The notes under the pieces are model-generated. The model worked only from the letters and a program-made list of their open reading frames with translations, was not told the DNA's origin and searched no databases. The position numbers and the translations under genes were made by a program. DNA of 55,679 nucleotides from an uncultured Bacteroidales bacterium (GTDB taxonomy: Bacteria > Bacteroidota > Bacteroidia > Bacteroidales > UBA932): NCBI GenBank assembly GCA_947588835.1, contig CANPZS010000010.1, positions 1 to 55,679 of the forward strand, written 5' to 3'. Positions 41,308 through 49,930 of the stretch are shown here, in pieces. The first letter of the stretch is position 1, and each line of letters begins with the position of its first letter.

Positions 41308-42028
41308 CGAGATAAAGCTAATAAAATCTTTGTCCATAAAGAAGTTCCGTGACGAGTACGGACTTTTCGCGGTGGAAGGTGAAAAAATGGTGGAGGAGGC
41401 TCTCGCGTCTTCTTTCGAAGTGGTGAAAGTATTTCGCACGGAAGACATTGGAGAGGCCGCCATGTCCAGGATTTCCGCATTCAAGACTCCTTCGCCTGCG
41501 CTGGCCGTGGTCAGGAAGCCGGAAGACGTCGGATTCAAGGTCGGAAAGGGCCTCTGCCTTGCCTTGGATTCAATAAGGGATCCCGGAAACCTCGGAACCA
41601 TAATCCGGATTGCCGACTGGTTCGGAATAAAGTCGGTCGCGGTCTCGGCCGGCACCGTGGACGCCTTCAATCCCAAGACGGTACAGTCCACCATGGGCGC
41701 GCTTTTCAGGGTGGGAATCCATTGTTGCGACATAGTCCGGGCATGCAAGGACGTACTTTCCGCCGGCGGAAAAGTATACGGTACGTTCTTGGATGGAAAG
41801 GACATTTATTCGCAGGAACTCCCATGCGACGGTGAAAAACCGTCCATGATAGTCATAGGCAACGAATCCGAAGGCATTTCCCCGGCCGTGGAAAGCGTAG
41901 TGTCGGAAAGACTCTTCATCCCGCCTTTTCCGGCCGGCGTGCAGGGGTCGGAGTCTCTCAACGCCGCCGTGGCCGCGGGAATCGCCGTGGCGGAATTCCG
42001 CCGCAGGGAAAGATTCAGATCAGTCTGA
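41294..42028 (+). CDS. RNA methyltransferase, SpoU/TrmH family
   Basis: This 244-aa SPOUT enzyme 2'-O-methylates rRNA or tRNA. It has an N-terminal substrate-binding domain (RDEYGLFAVEGEKMVEEAL) and the knotted SAM domain: LDSIRDPGNLGTIIRIADWFG (motif 1), VIGNESEGISPAV (motif 2) and SLNAAVAAGIAVAEF (motif 3). The target nucleotide is unknown. It overlaps the upstream decarboxylase by 14 bp and the convergent GH13 gene by 14 bp. Confidence 0.92.
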   Translation: MISNSEIKLIKSLSIKKFRDEYGLFAVEGEKMVEEALASSFEVVKVFRTEDIGEAAMSRISAFKTPSPALAVVRKPEDVGFKVGKGLCLALDSIRDPGNLGTIIRIADWFGIKSVAVSAGTVDAFNPKTVQSTMGALFRVGIHCCDIVRACKDVLSAGGKVYGTFLDGKDIYSQELPCDGEKPSMIVIGNESEGISPAVESVVSERLFIPPFPAGVQGSESLNAAVAAGIAVAEFRRRERFRSV

Positions 42029-43709
42029 CGGACCAGTCCATCGGCTGAACGGTCATATCGACCGTCATCCGGCTTCCTATGGCCTCCGGAGGTATGTTCA
42101 ATGTCATGCGGGCCGTTTCTCCCGAAAAATTGGCCGCTATCAGGAATGTCTTTTCGGCGCTGCTGCGCAGGAAAGCAAAGTGGCGGTCAGGATCGAATCC
42201 CTCTGAACCGTAATTGCAGTAGCAGAGGTCGAACATGGCGCCTTCCGTGACGGCAGGCTCGCAGGAAGCGAATTTCAGCAATTCACGATACCGTTTCAAG
42301 ACGCTGTTTTCCTTTTCCATGCCGTGGATATGCCGCCACAGCATGCGGAGCGATCCGACCTGCCACCAGTCGAAAATGGAGGTCCTGCCGTTTACGCCGC
42401 TGAAAGGTTCGTCGTCCATGCCTTCCTCCCCTGCTTCCTGCCCCGCATAGATCATGAACGATGCGGTATTGAGGAGAAGCGACACGGCAAGCGCAGCATA
42501 GGCATTCTCGGCTTTTCCCGCGAAAAAAGGCGAAGCGATGCGCTGCTCGTCATGGTTTTCGAGAAAATTGAGCATATACGACTGCAGGTTGCCGAGGAAT
42601 TGCCAGCTGCCCGTGATCTGACGGGCGGACTGCCATAGTTCCGGAGCCCCGGAGCCATTAACATTTTTCCCTACGATGGCCCTGAGGGAGTCGTACAGCC
42701 CCGATTTGTCGTAAAGCATGTCGAAGCCCACCTCACGCACGTATTTGCCGTATTCGTTCTTCTGATATACTTCGGCTATGAAAATGATGTCGGGAAATTC
42801 TTCCTTTATGCTTCGGATGAGCCATGTAAGAAATTCCGGCGGGACCAGCTCCGCCATATCGCAGCGGAATCCGTCAACGCCCTTGCCGGCCCAGAACCGC
42901 ACAATGTCGAGCATCTTGTCCCACGTGCCGGTATGGAAGTCGCAATAATTCAGTTTCACGGTCTCGTACCAGTCGTTCGCCGTCGGCTGCGGAGTATAGT
43001 TGTTGCCGGTAGCCTTTGCCGGCGCTTCCATGAACGGCTCAAGCAGACGGGCATATTTTCCCGTGTCGCCTCCTTCGGCGGCATAGTCCACGAGCCATTG
43101 AGGCAGGATATTGAATTTCCTGCCAAAATCTCCCGAACGCAGTGCGGAGCATTCTTCATCGAATTCTTTCCGGTTAGGCAGTTGCAGCACCGTCCCCGGA
43201 TAATAGAAGAAATCGTTTTCCGGACGCCAATGTACCAACACGTCGTCCCCCGCCCCGAGTATCTCAGTCCCTGCGGGGGCGGCGGAACCGTGTCTGCAAT
43301 AATCCCTCGCCACATGGTTGGGTATGAAATCCATTACGACCTTGAGACCGGCGGCGTGCGTCCTGTCTATGAGCGATTCGAATTCGGACATCCTTTCCGA
43401 CGGTACGTCCGCGAGATACGGATTGACGTCATAGTAATCCGTGATTGAATACGGGGAGCCGGCTTCGCCTTTCACGAGCTGCGGATGGGACGGGACGCAG
43501 CCGTTTTCCGATGCCTTCGTAGCATGGCGTATGACGCCTGTGTACCATACGTATGAGACTCCCAGATCCTTTATGTAGGCGAGCGATGCTTCGTCGATTG
43601 AGCCGAATTTGCCGCAGCCGCACTCCCCCAGTGTCTTGGGCACCCCGCCGCCGTCCGGCCCGTAATGCCCCCACAGTCTCGGAAGTATCTGATATATTAT
43701 TTTTTTCAT
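42015..43709 (-). CDS. Alpha-amylase family glycoside hydrolase (GH13)
   Basis: This 564-aa protein is a (beta/alpha)8 GH13 enzyme without a signal peptide, so it acts in the cytoplasm. The four conserved regions are visible: DFIPNHVARDY (I), DGFRCDMAELVP with nucleophile Asp (II), IIFIAEVYQ with the acid/base Glu (III) and FLENHDEQR with the transition-state Asp (IV). A C-terminal beta domain follows. Its start lies 9 nt after the stop of the GPH transporter gene, so the pair likely imports and cleaves short alpha-glucans or related oligosaccharides. Confidence 0.9.
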   Translation of the reverse strand: MKKIIYQILPRLWGHYGPDGGGVPKTLGECGCGKFGSIDEASLAYIKDLGVSYVWYTGVIRHATKASENGCVPSHPQLVKGEAGSPYSITDYYDVNPYLADVPSERMSEFESLIDRTHAAGLKVVMDFIPNHVARDYCRHGSAAPAGTEILGAGDDVLVHWRPENDFFYYPGTVLQLPNRKEFDEECSALRSGDFGRKFNILPQWLVDYAAEGGDTGKYARLLEPFMEAPAKATGNNYTPQPTANDWYETVKLNYCDFHTGTWDKMLDIVRFWAGKGVDGFRCDMAELVPPEFLTWLIRSIKEEFPDIIFIAEVYQKNEYGKYVREVGFDMLYDKSGLYDSLRAIVGKNVNGSGAPELWQSARQITGSWQFLGNLQSYMLNFLENHDEQRIASPFFAGKAENAYAALAVSLLLNTASFMIYAGQEAGEEGMDDEPFSGVNGRTSIFDWWQVGSLRMLWRHIHGMEKENSVLKRYRELLKFASCEPAVTEGAMFDLCYCNYGSEGFDPDRHFAFLRSSAEKTFLIAANFSGETARMTLNIPPEAIGSRMTVDMTVQPMDWSVRLI

Positions 43710-43718
43710 CGGTCAAAA

Positions 43719-45188
43719 TTAACATTTTTCTGCACCGTCATTGCTCCTCCTTTCAGACAATTCTCCCTGAATTTCCTTCATTTTGGAAGTCGTCAAAGGA
43801 TAGAAAAGCAGGCATACTATGCCGAAGACGGAACCTATGGCCGGAATATAGCTCATGAGGCCCTTGATTGCGGCCAGCGTTCCGGGAGCCTGCACGGCAA
43901 GATCCTTGTCGTATCCGCATAGGGCAAGCACCTGCATGAGCAGGAACGCGCCGAATGCTCCTCCGAATTTCTGCGCCATCGACGAAGACGAGAAAATCAG
44001 GCCCGTCGAAGCATGCCCGTTCTTATGTTCCGAATAATCCGCCACGTCGGCGAACATGGACCACAGCAGCGGAGAATTGAGTCCTATGGCTATGCAGATC
44101 AAAACTTGTATTATGAGCAAGGCCCAGAAACCGCCTTTGGTCTCCGGCAGGAAATATATCAGGACGCTCAGGACGCCGATTGCCGCAAGTACCAGCATGA
44201 AAGTGTTTTTCTTGCCTATGCGCTCCGACACCGGCACGGCAAACACAACACCCGCCATCTGGGCTATTTCGCCTATGAAAAGGAATACGGCGCACGTTAC
44301 AAACGCATTGGTACCCAAAATGTTGGAAAAATAATATGCGGCGGCGCCTCCCCTTATGGAGCCGAACAGCAGTATGCCTATGCCTGCACCAAGCAGCAGC
44401 CACCACGGACGGTTCGACACGAGAGCCCTAAGGTCGTCCCCTATCGAGCCTGTGCCGGAGTCCGGATCCGTTTCCGCTTTCACGCGTTCGCGGGTCATAA
44501 GGAAGCAAAGTATGAACAATATTGCGCATATTATGGCCACCACGCTTACGATGCCTGTCCATTGAGCCGGAGAAGCGTCCCCTACCCCCTTGACAATCCT
44601 TTCGGCGCCGTCTACGACGCGGACGGTTCCCAATATGGATTTCTCGAATATGGCGAATATGCCCATTGCTATGAAGCTGCCTATGTATGCGAAAAACATC
44701 CTGAAGGACGAGAAAACCGACTTCTCCCGCGAATCGGCCGTCATGACGCCGAGCATGGCCCCGTAGGGAACGTTTATGGCCGTATAGACGGTCATCATCA
44801 TCAGGTATGTAAGATATGCATAGACATGCTTGAAGGCATAGCCGGCGTCAGGCGTATAGAACGAAAGTATGCCCACCACGGAAAAAGGTATCGCGATCCA
44901 AAGCAGGTACGGACGGTATTTCCCCCAGCGCGTATTCGTCCTGTCGGCTATTATTCCCATCACTGGGTCGGAAATGGCGTCGTACAGCTTGGTGACCAGC
45001 AGCAGCAACGCGGCATGCTGCGGCTTCAGCCCGAAGACGTCCGAATAAAAAATCGGCAGATAATACGAAAAAATCTTCCAGAACATGGATGATGCCATGT
45101 CGCCGAATCCGTAGCCTATCTTTTCCGAAAGGCGCGCATGCGATGCAGCCTCCCTCCGTGGCGGATTGTTTGTAATTTCCCGGTTCAT
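43719..45188 (-). CDS. GPH-family sugar:cation symporter (MFS)
   Basis: This 489-aa twelve-helix transporter is of the glycoside-pentoside-hexuronide family. Diagnostic segments are GYGFGDMASSMFWKIFSYYLP at the start (split across TM1), VMGIIADRTNTRWGKYRPYLLW after TM2 and PLLWSMFADVADYSEHKNGHASTG in the second half. It imports sugars with Na+ or H+. Transcription is probably from a TATATTTG -7 box at 45245-45238, and the GH13 gene follows in the same operon, so alpha-glucosides are the likeliest cargo. Confidence 0.92.
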   Translation of the reverse strand: MNREITNNPPRREAASHARLSEKIGYGFGDMASSMFWKIFSYYLPIFYSDVFGLKPQHAALLLLVTKLYDAISDPVMGIIADRTNTRWGKYRPYLLWIAIPFSVVGILSFYTPDAGYAFKHVYAYLTYLMMMTVYTAINVPYGAMLGVMTADSREKSVFSSFRMFFAYIGSFIAMGIFAIFEKSILGTVRVVDGAERIVKGVGDASPAQWTGIVSVVAIICAILFILCFLMTRERVKAETDPDSGTGSIGDDLRALVSNRPWWLLLGAGIGILLFGSIRGGAAAYYFSNILGTNAFVTCAVFLFIGEIAQMAGVVFAVPVSERIGKKNTFMLVLAAIGVLSVLIYFLPETKGGFWALLIIQVLICIAIGLNSPLLWSMFADVADYSEHKNGHASTGLIFSSSSMAQKFGGAFGAFLLMQVLALCGYDKDLAVQAPGTLAAIKGLMSYIPAIGSVFGIVCLLFYPLTTSKMKEIQGELSERRSNDGAEKC

Positions 45189-45331
45189 ATAGCGTCAGTG
45201 TCGTTAAACAATGCAGTTCCTGCACATGCAGTCCTTGCAAATATACTAAGAACTTTGCGTAAGTCGGCAGCAATGCATTATTCTTTTGCGACAATAATTC
45301 CCCGACGGCCGCCGGAAAGGCCAAGGGGCCG

Positions 45332-45937
45332 CTATTCATGCAGATTCGAAAGGTCGGCGAGGACGTCTTCGTAGATGCCGATGATCCGGTTATGCAGTCG
45401 TACGGCTATGCACAGGCCGATAACTGCGCCGCTGGCCGCGCCTATCAAAAAAGGCAGCATCATTTCGCCCATGGAAGCATGTATGCACTCTCCGATGAGG
45501 TACGCGATCCAAATGAACACCAGTCCGAAGCGAAGCCGGAAATTTTTGAACTGATTCTGCTTTTTCTTTTTGACTTCCTGGACAAAATCCTGTATGGACA
45601 GGTCCAACATGGCATCCATGTCAACCTCGGGCGTCGAGACGAAGTTCCATATAACCAATCCAAGGTAGAACGCGATGCTTACAATGACGAACGACAGACG
45701 CATCCCCAAAGAGACATGCGTATAATAAAATGTGGCTGCTACAAACGGGATCAAGGCCAAATGAATCCACTTTTTGCCGTACAGCCTTTTCAGCGAGCCC
45801 ATCTTTTTGCGTACCGATGCTTTCAGGGATTGTTCATTCGCAATCTCCTGTTTGTCAAGCATGCTCTTCAATTCGGCGTACTCGCGATGCAGCTGTTCGA
45901 GTTCGGCCGTCATCTTCAATTCATCTTTATTGCACAT
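45332..45937 (-). CDS. Four-helix membrane protein paired with an ECF sigma factor
   Basis: This 201-aa protein has an N-terminal charged, probably coiled-coil cytoplasmic part (about residues 10-55, ELEQLHREYAELKSMLDKQE), two helices (IHLALIPFVAATFYYTHV, LSFVIVSIAFYLGLVIWNF), a charged loop (VQEVKKKKQNQFKNF), and two more helices ending in a short tail. I do not recognise a named family. It starts 12 nt after the sigma factor stop, where an anti-sigma factor is expected, but no zinc-binding anti-sigma motif (HxxxCxxC) is present. It may be a non-canonical anti-sigma factor or sensor. Confidence 0.75.
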   Translation of the reverse strand: MCNKDELKMTAELEQLHREYAELKSMLDKQEIANEQSLKASVRKKMGSLKRLYGKKWIHLALIPFVAATFYYTHVSLGMRLSFVIVSIAFYLGLVIWNFVSTPEVDMDAMLDLSIQDFVQEVKKKKQNQFKNFRLRFGLVFIWIAYLIGECIHASMGEMMLPFLIGAASGAVIGLCIAVRLHNRIIGIYEDVLADLSNLHE

Positions 45938-45949
45938 ATCATTGAATTT

Positions 45950-46429
45950 TTAATCATTGGACTTTTTCAATTTTTCACGTATCCGGACGAGCCGGAAAGA
46001 AACGTTTTTTACGGAAATCCCGACTATGACTCCGATCTCCTCATAGCTCAGGCCTTCGAGCCACAGCAGGATGATGGCCCTGTCGAGCAGACCCAGACGG
46101 TTGATCCTGCCGTAAAGCCATTTCACCTGCAGCGCCCTGTCGTCCGTTCCCTCGAAAGGATCGATATCCACGCTCAGCGGCACATGCTCCCCCGCGCGGC
46201 GGCGTTTCTTCTGCTGATTTATGCAGCTGTTGAGGCTTACCCTGTAAATCCATGTCTTCACATCGGCCTCCCCGCGGAATGAAGACCAGCCTTTCCACAG
46301 CCGCAGCATGATCTCCTGGAACAGGTCCTCTATTTCGGCCTTGTCCTTGGAAAACATATAGCAAATGGCATAGATCGTACTTTTATATGCCAGCACCGTA
46401 CGGGTAAAATCGTGTTCTTGTTGTTGCAT
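45950..46429 (-). CDS. ECF-type RNA polymerase sigma factor
   Basis: This 159-aa sigma factor has region 2 (DLFQEIMLRLWKGWSSFRGE, then TWIYRVSLNSCINQQKK) and region 4 (LSYEEIGVIVGISVKNVSFRL helix-turn-helix) and no region 1 or 3. It would direct polymerase to a small regulon, probably under control of the membrane protein encoded 12 nt downstream. It is divergent from msrA, leaving about 160 bp in which both promoters must lie. Confidence 0.92.
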   Translation of the reverse strand: MQQQEHDFTRTVLAYKSTIYAICYMFSKDKAEIEDLFQEIMLRLWKGWSSFRGEADVKTWIYRVSLNSCINQQKKRRRAGEHVPLSVDIDPFEGTDDRALQVKWLYGRINRLGLLDRAIILLWLEGLSYEEIGVIVGISVKNVSFRLVRIREKLKKSND

Positions 46430-46592
46430 TTTATTTCAAACTACGCATATTGGACACCTCAGGTCCGGAAAAACTATATGTACATGCAAAAATATTGTCC
46501 GTATTCCATTAATCCTAACACAACCGCGCCGTGGCATCCTGACGGAGCGCCCGAGTTTTTGTCATATCGCGGAATTTGCGTATCTTTCCGCC

Positions 46593-47114
46593 ATGAATGC
46601 AATCAGGGACATATATTTTGCCGGAGGGTGTTTCTGGGGCACCGAACATTATTTCAAACAGATAAGAGGCGTTACGTCCACCACGGCTGGCTATGCCAAC
46701 GGCCGTACCGCCGATCCCTCATACGAAGAGGTATACACCGACGCCACGGGCTTCGCTGAGACGGTACGGGTATGCTACGATCCGCAGGCAATAAGTCTGG
46801 AACTTCTTGTGCGCCTGTATTTCAAGGCAATTGATCCGCTCAGTCTCAACCGCCAAGGCAACGACGTCGGCACAAGATACCGTACGGGCGTCTATTACAG
46901 GGACGAAGCTGACCTGCCGACGATCCGCAAGGTGTTCGAAGAGACGGAAGCCGCCGTAAAGCATAAACTGGCGGTGGAACTGCTCCCCCTGCGCAATTTC
47001 TATGATGCGGAAGAATACCATCAGGATTATCTTGACAAGAATCCCGGCGGATACTGTCACCTCCCCGCGGAACTTTTCGAATCGGCACGCAACGCAAACC
47101 AACCGAAGCCATGA
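46593..47114 (+). CDS. msrA: Peptide methionine-S-sulfoxide reductase
   Basis: This 173-aa enzyme reduces methionine-S-sulfoxide in proteins. The active-site GCFWG motif (Cys13) is at the N-terminus, followed by TTAGYANG, SYEEVYTDATGFAE and FYDAEEYHQDYLDKNPGGYC with the resolving-Cys region. There is no signal peptide, so it is cytoplasmic. It overlaps the next gene by 4 bp (ATGA). Confidence 0.95.
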   Translation: MNAIRDIYFAGGCFWGTEHYFKQIRGVTSTTAGYANGRTADPSYEEVYTDATGFAETVRVCYDPQAISLELLVRLYFKAIDPLSLNRQGNDVGTRYRTGVYYRDEADLPTIRKVFEETEAAVKHKLAVELLPLRNFYDAEEYHQDYLDKNPGGYCHLPAELFESARNANQPKP

Positions 47115-48328
47115 ACGAAGAAGCCCTGAGATGCCTTTTGTGCGCAAAGCCCGGATGTTCCCTCGCATGTCCGGTACGTACGCCGGTGCCCGTATGCATG
47201 AGATTGTACATTGACGGCCGGATCGACGAAGCCGGGGAAATCCTTTTCCGCAACAATCCCCTCTCGGCCATCACGGCGCTCATTTGCGACTGGGAGCGGA
47301 CCTGCATGGGACATTGCGTGCTCAACAGGCGCAACATGCCCGTGCGCTGGCATGAAATAGAATACGAAATATCCTGGGAATATCTGCGCAGGAAGCATCT
47401 GGTACGTTCCGCCGGAGACAAGGGCAGGATATCCGTAGTCGGGGCCGGCCCGGCCGGCATCGCCGCCGCGATATGGCTTGCCGGGAACGGCTGCGAGGTG
47501 CATGTCTATGATGACAATCCGAGGATAGGAGGCGTACTGAGATACGGCATACCGCCTTTCAGGCTCGACAGAAAATACGTGGACGAATATGAAAGGCTGT
47601 TTGATGAGGCCGGAATCCGTTTCCACGGAAACGTTTCCGTAGGCAAGGACACGAGTCTGGACGAGCTCGAATCATCGTCGGACGCCGTGCTGCTCGCCGC
47701 CGGCGCATGCAGGCCGGCGAAACTCGGCATACCCGGCGAAGATCTTCCGTCCGTGGTCAGCGCCCTCGACTTTCTTAAAAATCCCTTATCGTTCACGCTC
47801 GGCAGGAAAGTAATAGTCGCCGGCGGCGGCAACGTGGCCATGGATGCATGCAGGACGGCCATGCGCATGGGGGCCGACACATGGGTATATTACAGAAAGA
47901 CATTCGAAAACATGCCCGCCGGACGGGCTGAGGTGCAGGAAGCCATCGACGAAGGCGTACGGTTCAGCACTTTCAAGGCCCCCGTTGAAATACGCGACGG
48001 GGCGGTAGTGTTCCGTGACTGCGAGAACGTCACCGATCCGGAGACCGGACGCATCTCCACGCATATTCTCGACGGGACCGACCGGGAAGTGGCATGCGAC
48101 ACGTTCATCGTGGCGATAAGCGAACGGGCTGACCTGTCCGTTTTCGACGGCAGGATGCCAGAGCTCGACGGACACGGCTATCCGGTGACGGACGGCGACG
48201 GCCGGATACCCGGCACCCGCATTTTCGAAGCTGGAGACTTCCTTACCGGTCCCCGGAGCGTCGTAGCGGCTGTGGCCGGCGCCCGCAAAGCCGTAGACGC
48301 CATACTGGACGGCGCCGCAAAGGATTGA
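47111..48328 (+). CDS. GltD-like FAD-dependent oxidoreductase
   Basis: This 405-aa protein resembles the small subunit of glutamate synthase and the N-terminal part of dihydropyrimidine dehydrogenase. Cysteines C8, C11, C16, C20 and C60, C66, C70 provide iron-sulfur ligands. The FAD site is VVGAGPAGIAAA, the NAD(P)H site is VAGGGNVAMDACRTAMRMGA, and the terminal FAD motif is IFEAGDFLTGPRSVVAAVAGA. It likely passes electrons from NAD(P)H to a partner that is not encoded nearby; no GltB follows. It is coupled to msrA by a 4-bp overlap, so it might support redox repair (inference). Confidence 0.82.
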   Translation: MNEEALRCLLCAKPGCSLACPVRTPVPVCMRLYIDGRIDEAGEILFRNNPLSAITALICDWERTCMGHCVLNRRNMPVRWHEIEYEISWEYLRRKHLVRSAGDKGRISVVGAGPAGIAAAIWLAGNGCEVHVYDDNPRIGGVLRYGIPPFRLDRKYVDEYERLFDEAGIRFHGNVSVGKDTSLDELESSSDAVLLAAGACRPAKLGIPGEDLPSVVSALDFLKNPLSFTLGRKVIVAGGGNVAMDACRTAMRMGADTWVYYRKTFENMPAGRAEVQEAIDEGVRFSTFKAPVEIRDGAVVFRDCENVTDPETGRISTHILDGTDREVACDTFIVAISERADLSVFDGRMPELDGHGYPVTDGDGRIPGTRIFEAGDFLTGPRSVVAAVAGARKAVDAILDGAAKD

Positions 48329-48339
48329 AACAAGACATT

Positions 48340-48990
48340 ATGAAAGCATTGCTCATATATTCCGGAGGGCTCGACAGCACCACCCTCCTGAACGAATACA
48401 GGGAAGACATAAAGATAGCCTTGACGTTCGACTACGGTTCGAAGCACAATGCCAAGGAGATAGCCTGCGCAGAAGAAAATTGCAGGATTCTCGGCATCAG
48501 GCATATAGTCGTCCCGCTCGATTTCATAGGCAGATATTTTCGCAGCGGCCTGCTGAAAGGAGGCGAAGAAATCCCTGACGGACGTTACGATGACGAAAAC
48601 ATGAAAGTGACGGTAGTGCCGTTCCGGAACGGAATCATGCTTGCAGTGGCCGCCGGATTCGCGGAAAGCTACGATCTGGACACCGTCCTCATCGCCAACC
48701 ACAGCGGGGATCATGCCATATATCCCGACTGCCGCCCGGAATTCATAGAGGCCTTCGACGCGGCGGCGCATGCCGGCACATACAACGGAGTCCGCATCGT
48801 CTCGCCTTACTGCAATATAAGCAAGCGCGAGATCGCCCTCAGGGGCAGAAAAATGGGCATCGACTATTCGCGCACATGGTCGTGCTACAAAGGAGGCGAC
48901 GTACATTGCGGCCGCTGCGGCACCTGCACCGAGCGCAAGGAAGCTCTTGAAGGCTTTGACGACACAGTCTACGAGCATTGCGACGATTGA
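48340..48990 (+). CDS. queC: 7-cyano-7-deazaguanine synthase
   Basis: This 216-aa PP-loop enzyme converts 7-carboxy-7-deazaguanine to preQ0 using ATP and ammonia. SGGLDSTTLL (residues 8-17) is the PP-loop, FRNGIMLAVAAGFAE is a family segment, and the zinc site is Cys in TWSCYKGGDVHCGRCGTC. The ATG at 48340 (MKALLIYSGG) is preferred over 48325, which overlaps the previous stop. It is the first of queC-queD-queE. Confidence 0.95.
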   Translation: MKALLIYSGGLDSTTLLNEYREDIKIALTFDYGSKHNAKEIACAEENCRILGIRHIVVPLDFIGRYFRSGLLKGGEEIPDGRYDDENMKVTVVPFRNGIMLAVAAGFAESYDLDTVLIANHSGDHAIYPDCRPEFIEAFDAAAHAGTYNGVRIVSPYCNISKREIALRGRKMGIDYSRTWSCYKGGDVHCGRCGTCTERKEALEGFDDTVYEHCDD

Positions 48991-49026
48991 ACCTATGGTT
49001 TGGATAAAATAATTGAAACGATTGAT

Positions 49027-49356
49027 ATGTATTACGTTACCAAACGACTCGAAATATCCGCCGCGCACAGCCTCTCGCTTTCGTACGAGAGCAAATGCGA
49101 AGAAATGCACGGCCACAACTGGATAGTGAAGGTCTACTGCAAGTCGGAGACCCTCAACGCCGACGGCATGGTGACCGACTTCACCGGCATCAAGCACAAA
49201 ATAGAAAACCGTCTGGACCACAAGAACCTCAACGACGTACTCCCCTTCAATCCCACCGCAGAGAATATTGCACGGTGGATCTGCGACAATGTGGACAACT
49301 GCTACAAGGCCGAAGTCTGGGAGTCGGAAAACAATATGGCGGCGTACGAGCGATGA
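49027..49356 (+). CDS. queD: 6-carboxy-5,6,7,8-tetrahydropterin synthase
   Basis: This 109-aa tunnelling-fold enzyme makes 6-carboxytetrahydropterin from dihydroneopterin triphosphate. Zinc ligands are H14 (SAAHSL) and H28 and H30 (HGHNW), and nucleophile C24 lies in SKCEEM, matching QueD rather than mammalian-type PTPS. DFTGIKHKIENRLDHKNLND and NPTAENIA are conserved. It starts at ATG 49027; an in-frame TTG at 49000 is less likely. The end overlaps queE by 4 bp. Confidence 0.95.
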   Translation: MYYVTKRLEISAAHSLSLSYESKCEEMHGHNWIVKVYCKSETLNADGMVTDFTGIKHKIENRLDHKNLNDVLPFNPTAENIARWICDNVDNCYKAEVWESENNMAAYER

Positions 49357-49928
49357 AAATCTACCGGATCAACGAAATCTTTTACAGCCTCCAGGGCGAA
49401 GGGTTCTGGTCCGGGACGCCAATGGTGTTCGTGCGGATGTCCGGGTGCAATCTGCGCTGCCCGTTCTGCGACACCGACCACGGCTCCTATGCTGAAATGG
49501 ATTCGCACAGGATAATATCTGAAGTGCGGAACGCTTCATCCGAATGCAGGCGGATCTGCATCACAGGCGGAGAACCGGCGCTGCAGATAGACGACGGGCT
49601 CGTGGCGGATTTGCACGAAGCCGGATATTCCCTGCACATCGAGACCAACGGCACCATGGAACTCCCCTCCGGGATAGACTGGATCACGGTAAGCCCGAAA
49701 AGCGACGCCGTACACAGCCCCGCCGCGGCAACGGTGCTCCGGCATGCGGACGAGATCAAGCTTGTATTCCTTGGCACGGACGTGGAAAAATGGGCGGACT
49801 TCCCTGCCGCGCATCATTTTCTGCAGCCGTGCTCATGCGAAAACACGGCGGAGACCGTCGAATACGTGCTTCGGCACCCTCGGTGGCGCCTGTCGCTCCA
49901 GACACACAAATATATTGACATCAGATAA
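49353..49928 (+). CDS. queE: 7-carboxy-7-deazaguanine synthase (radical SAM)
   Basis: This 191-aa radical SAM enzyme rearranges carboxytetrahydropterin to 7-carboxy-7-deazaguanine. The cluster motif is C32-x3-C36-x2-C39 in SGCNLRCPFCDT. FYSLQGEGFWSGTPMVFVR is the substrate-binding start, ITGGEPALQ follows, and ETNGTMELPSGIDWITVSPK is typical. It completes the queD-queE-queC route to preQ0. The start is inside the queD stop (ATGA overlap), so translation is coupled. Confidence 0.95.
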   Translation: MKIYRINEIFYSLQGEGFWSGTPMVFVRMSGCNLRCPFCDTDHGSYAEMDSHRIISEVRNASSECRRICITGGEPALQIDDGLVADLHEAGYSLHIETNGTMELPSGIDWITVSPKSDAVHSPAAATVLRHADEIKLVFLGTDVEKWADFPAAHHFLQPCSCENTAETVEYVLRHPRWRLSLQTHKYIDIR

Positions 49929-49930
49929 AT

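Noticed and set aside
44013..45092. Plus-strand open frame of about 359 codons opposite the GPH transporter
   Set aside because: Its Tyr/His/Arg-rich product mirrors a hydrophobic membrane protein on the other strand and shows no domain.
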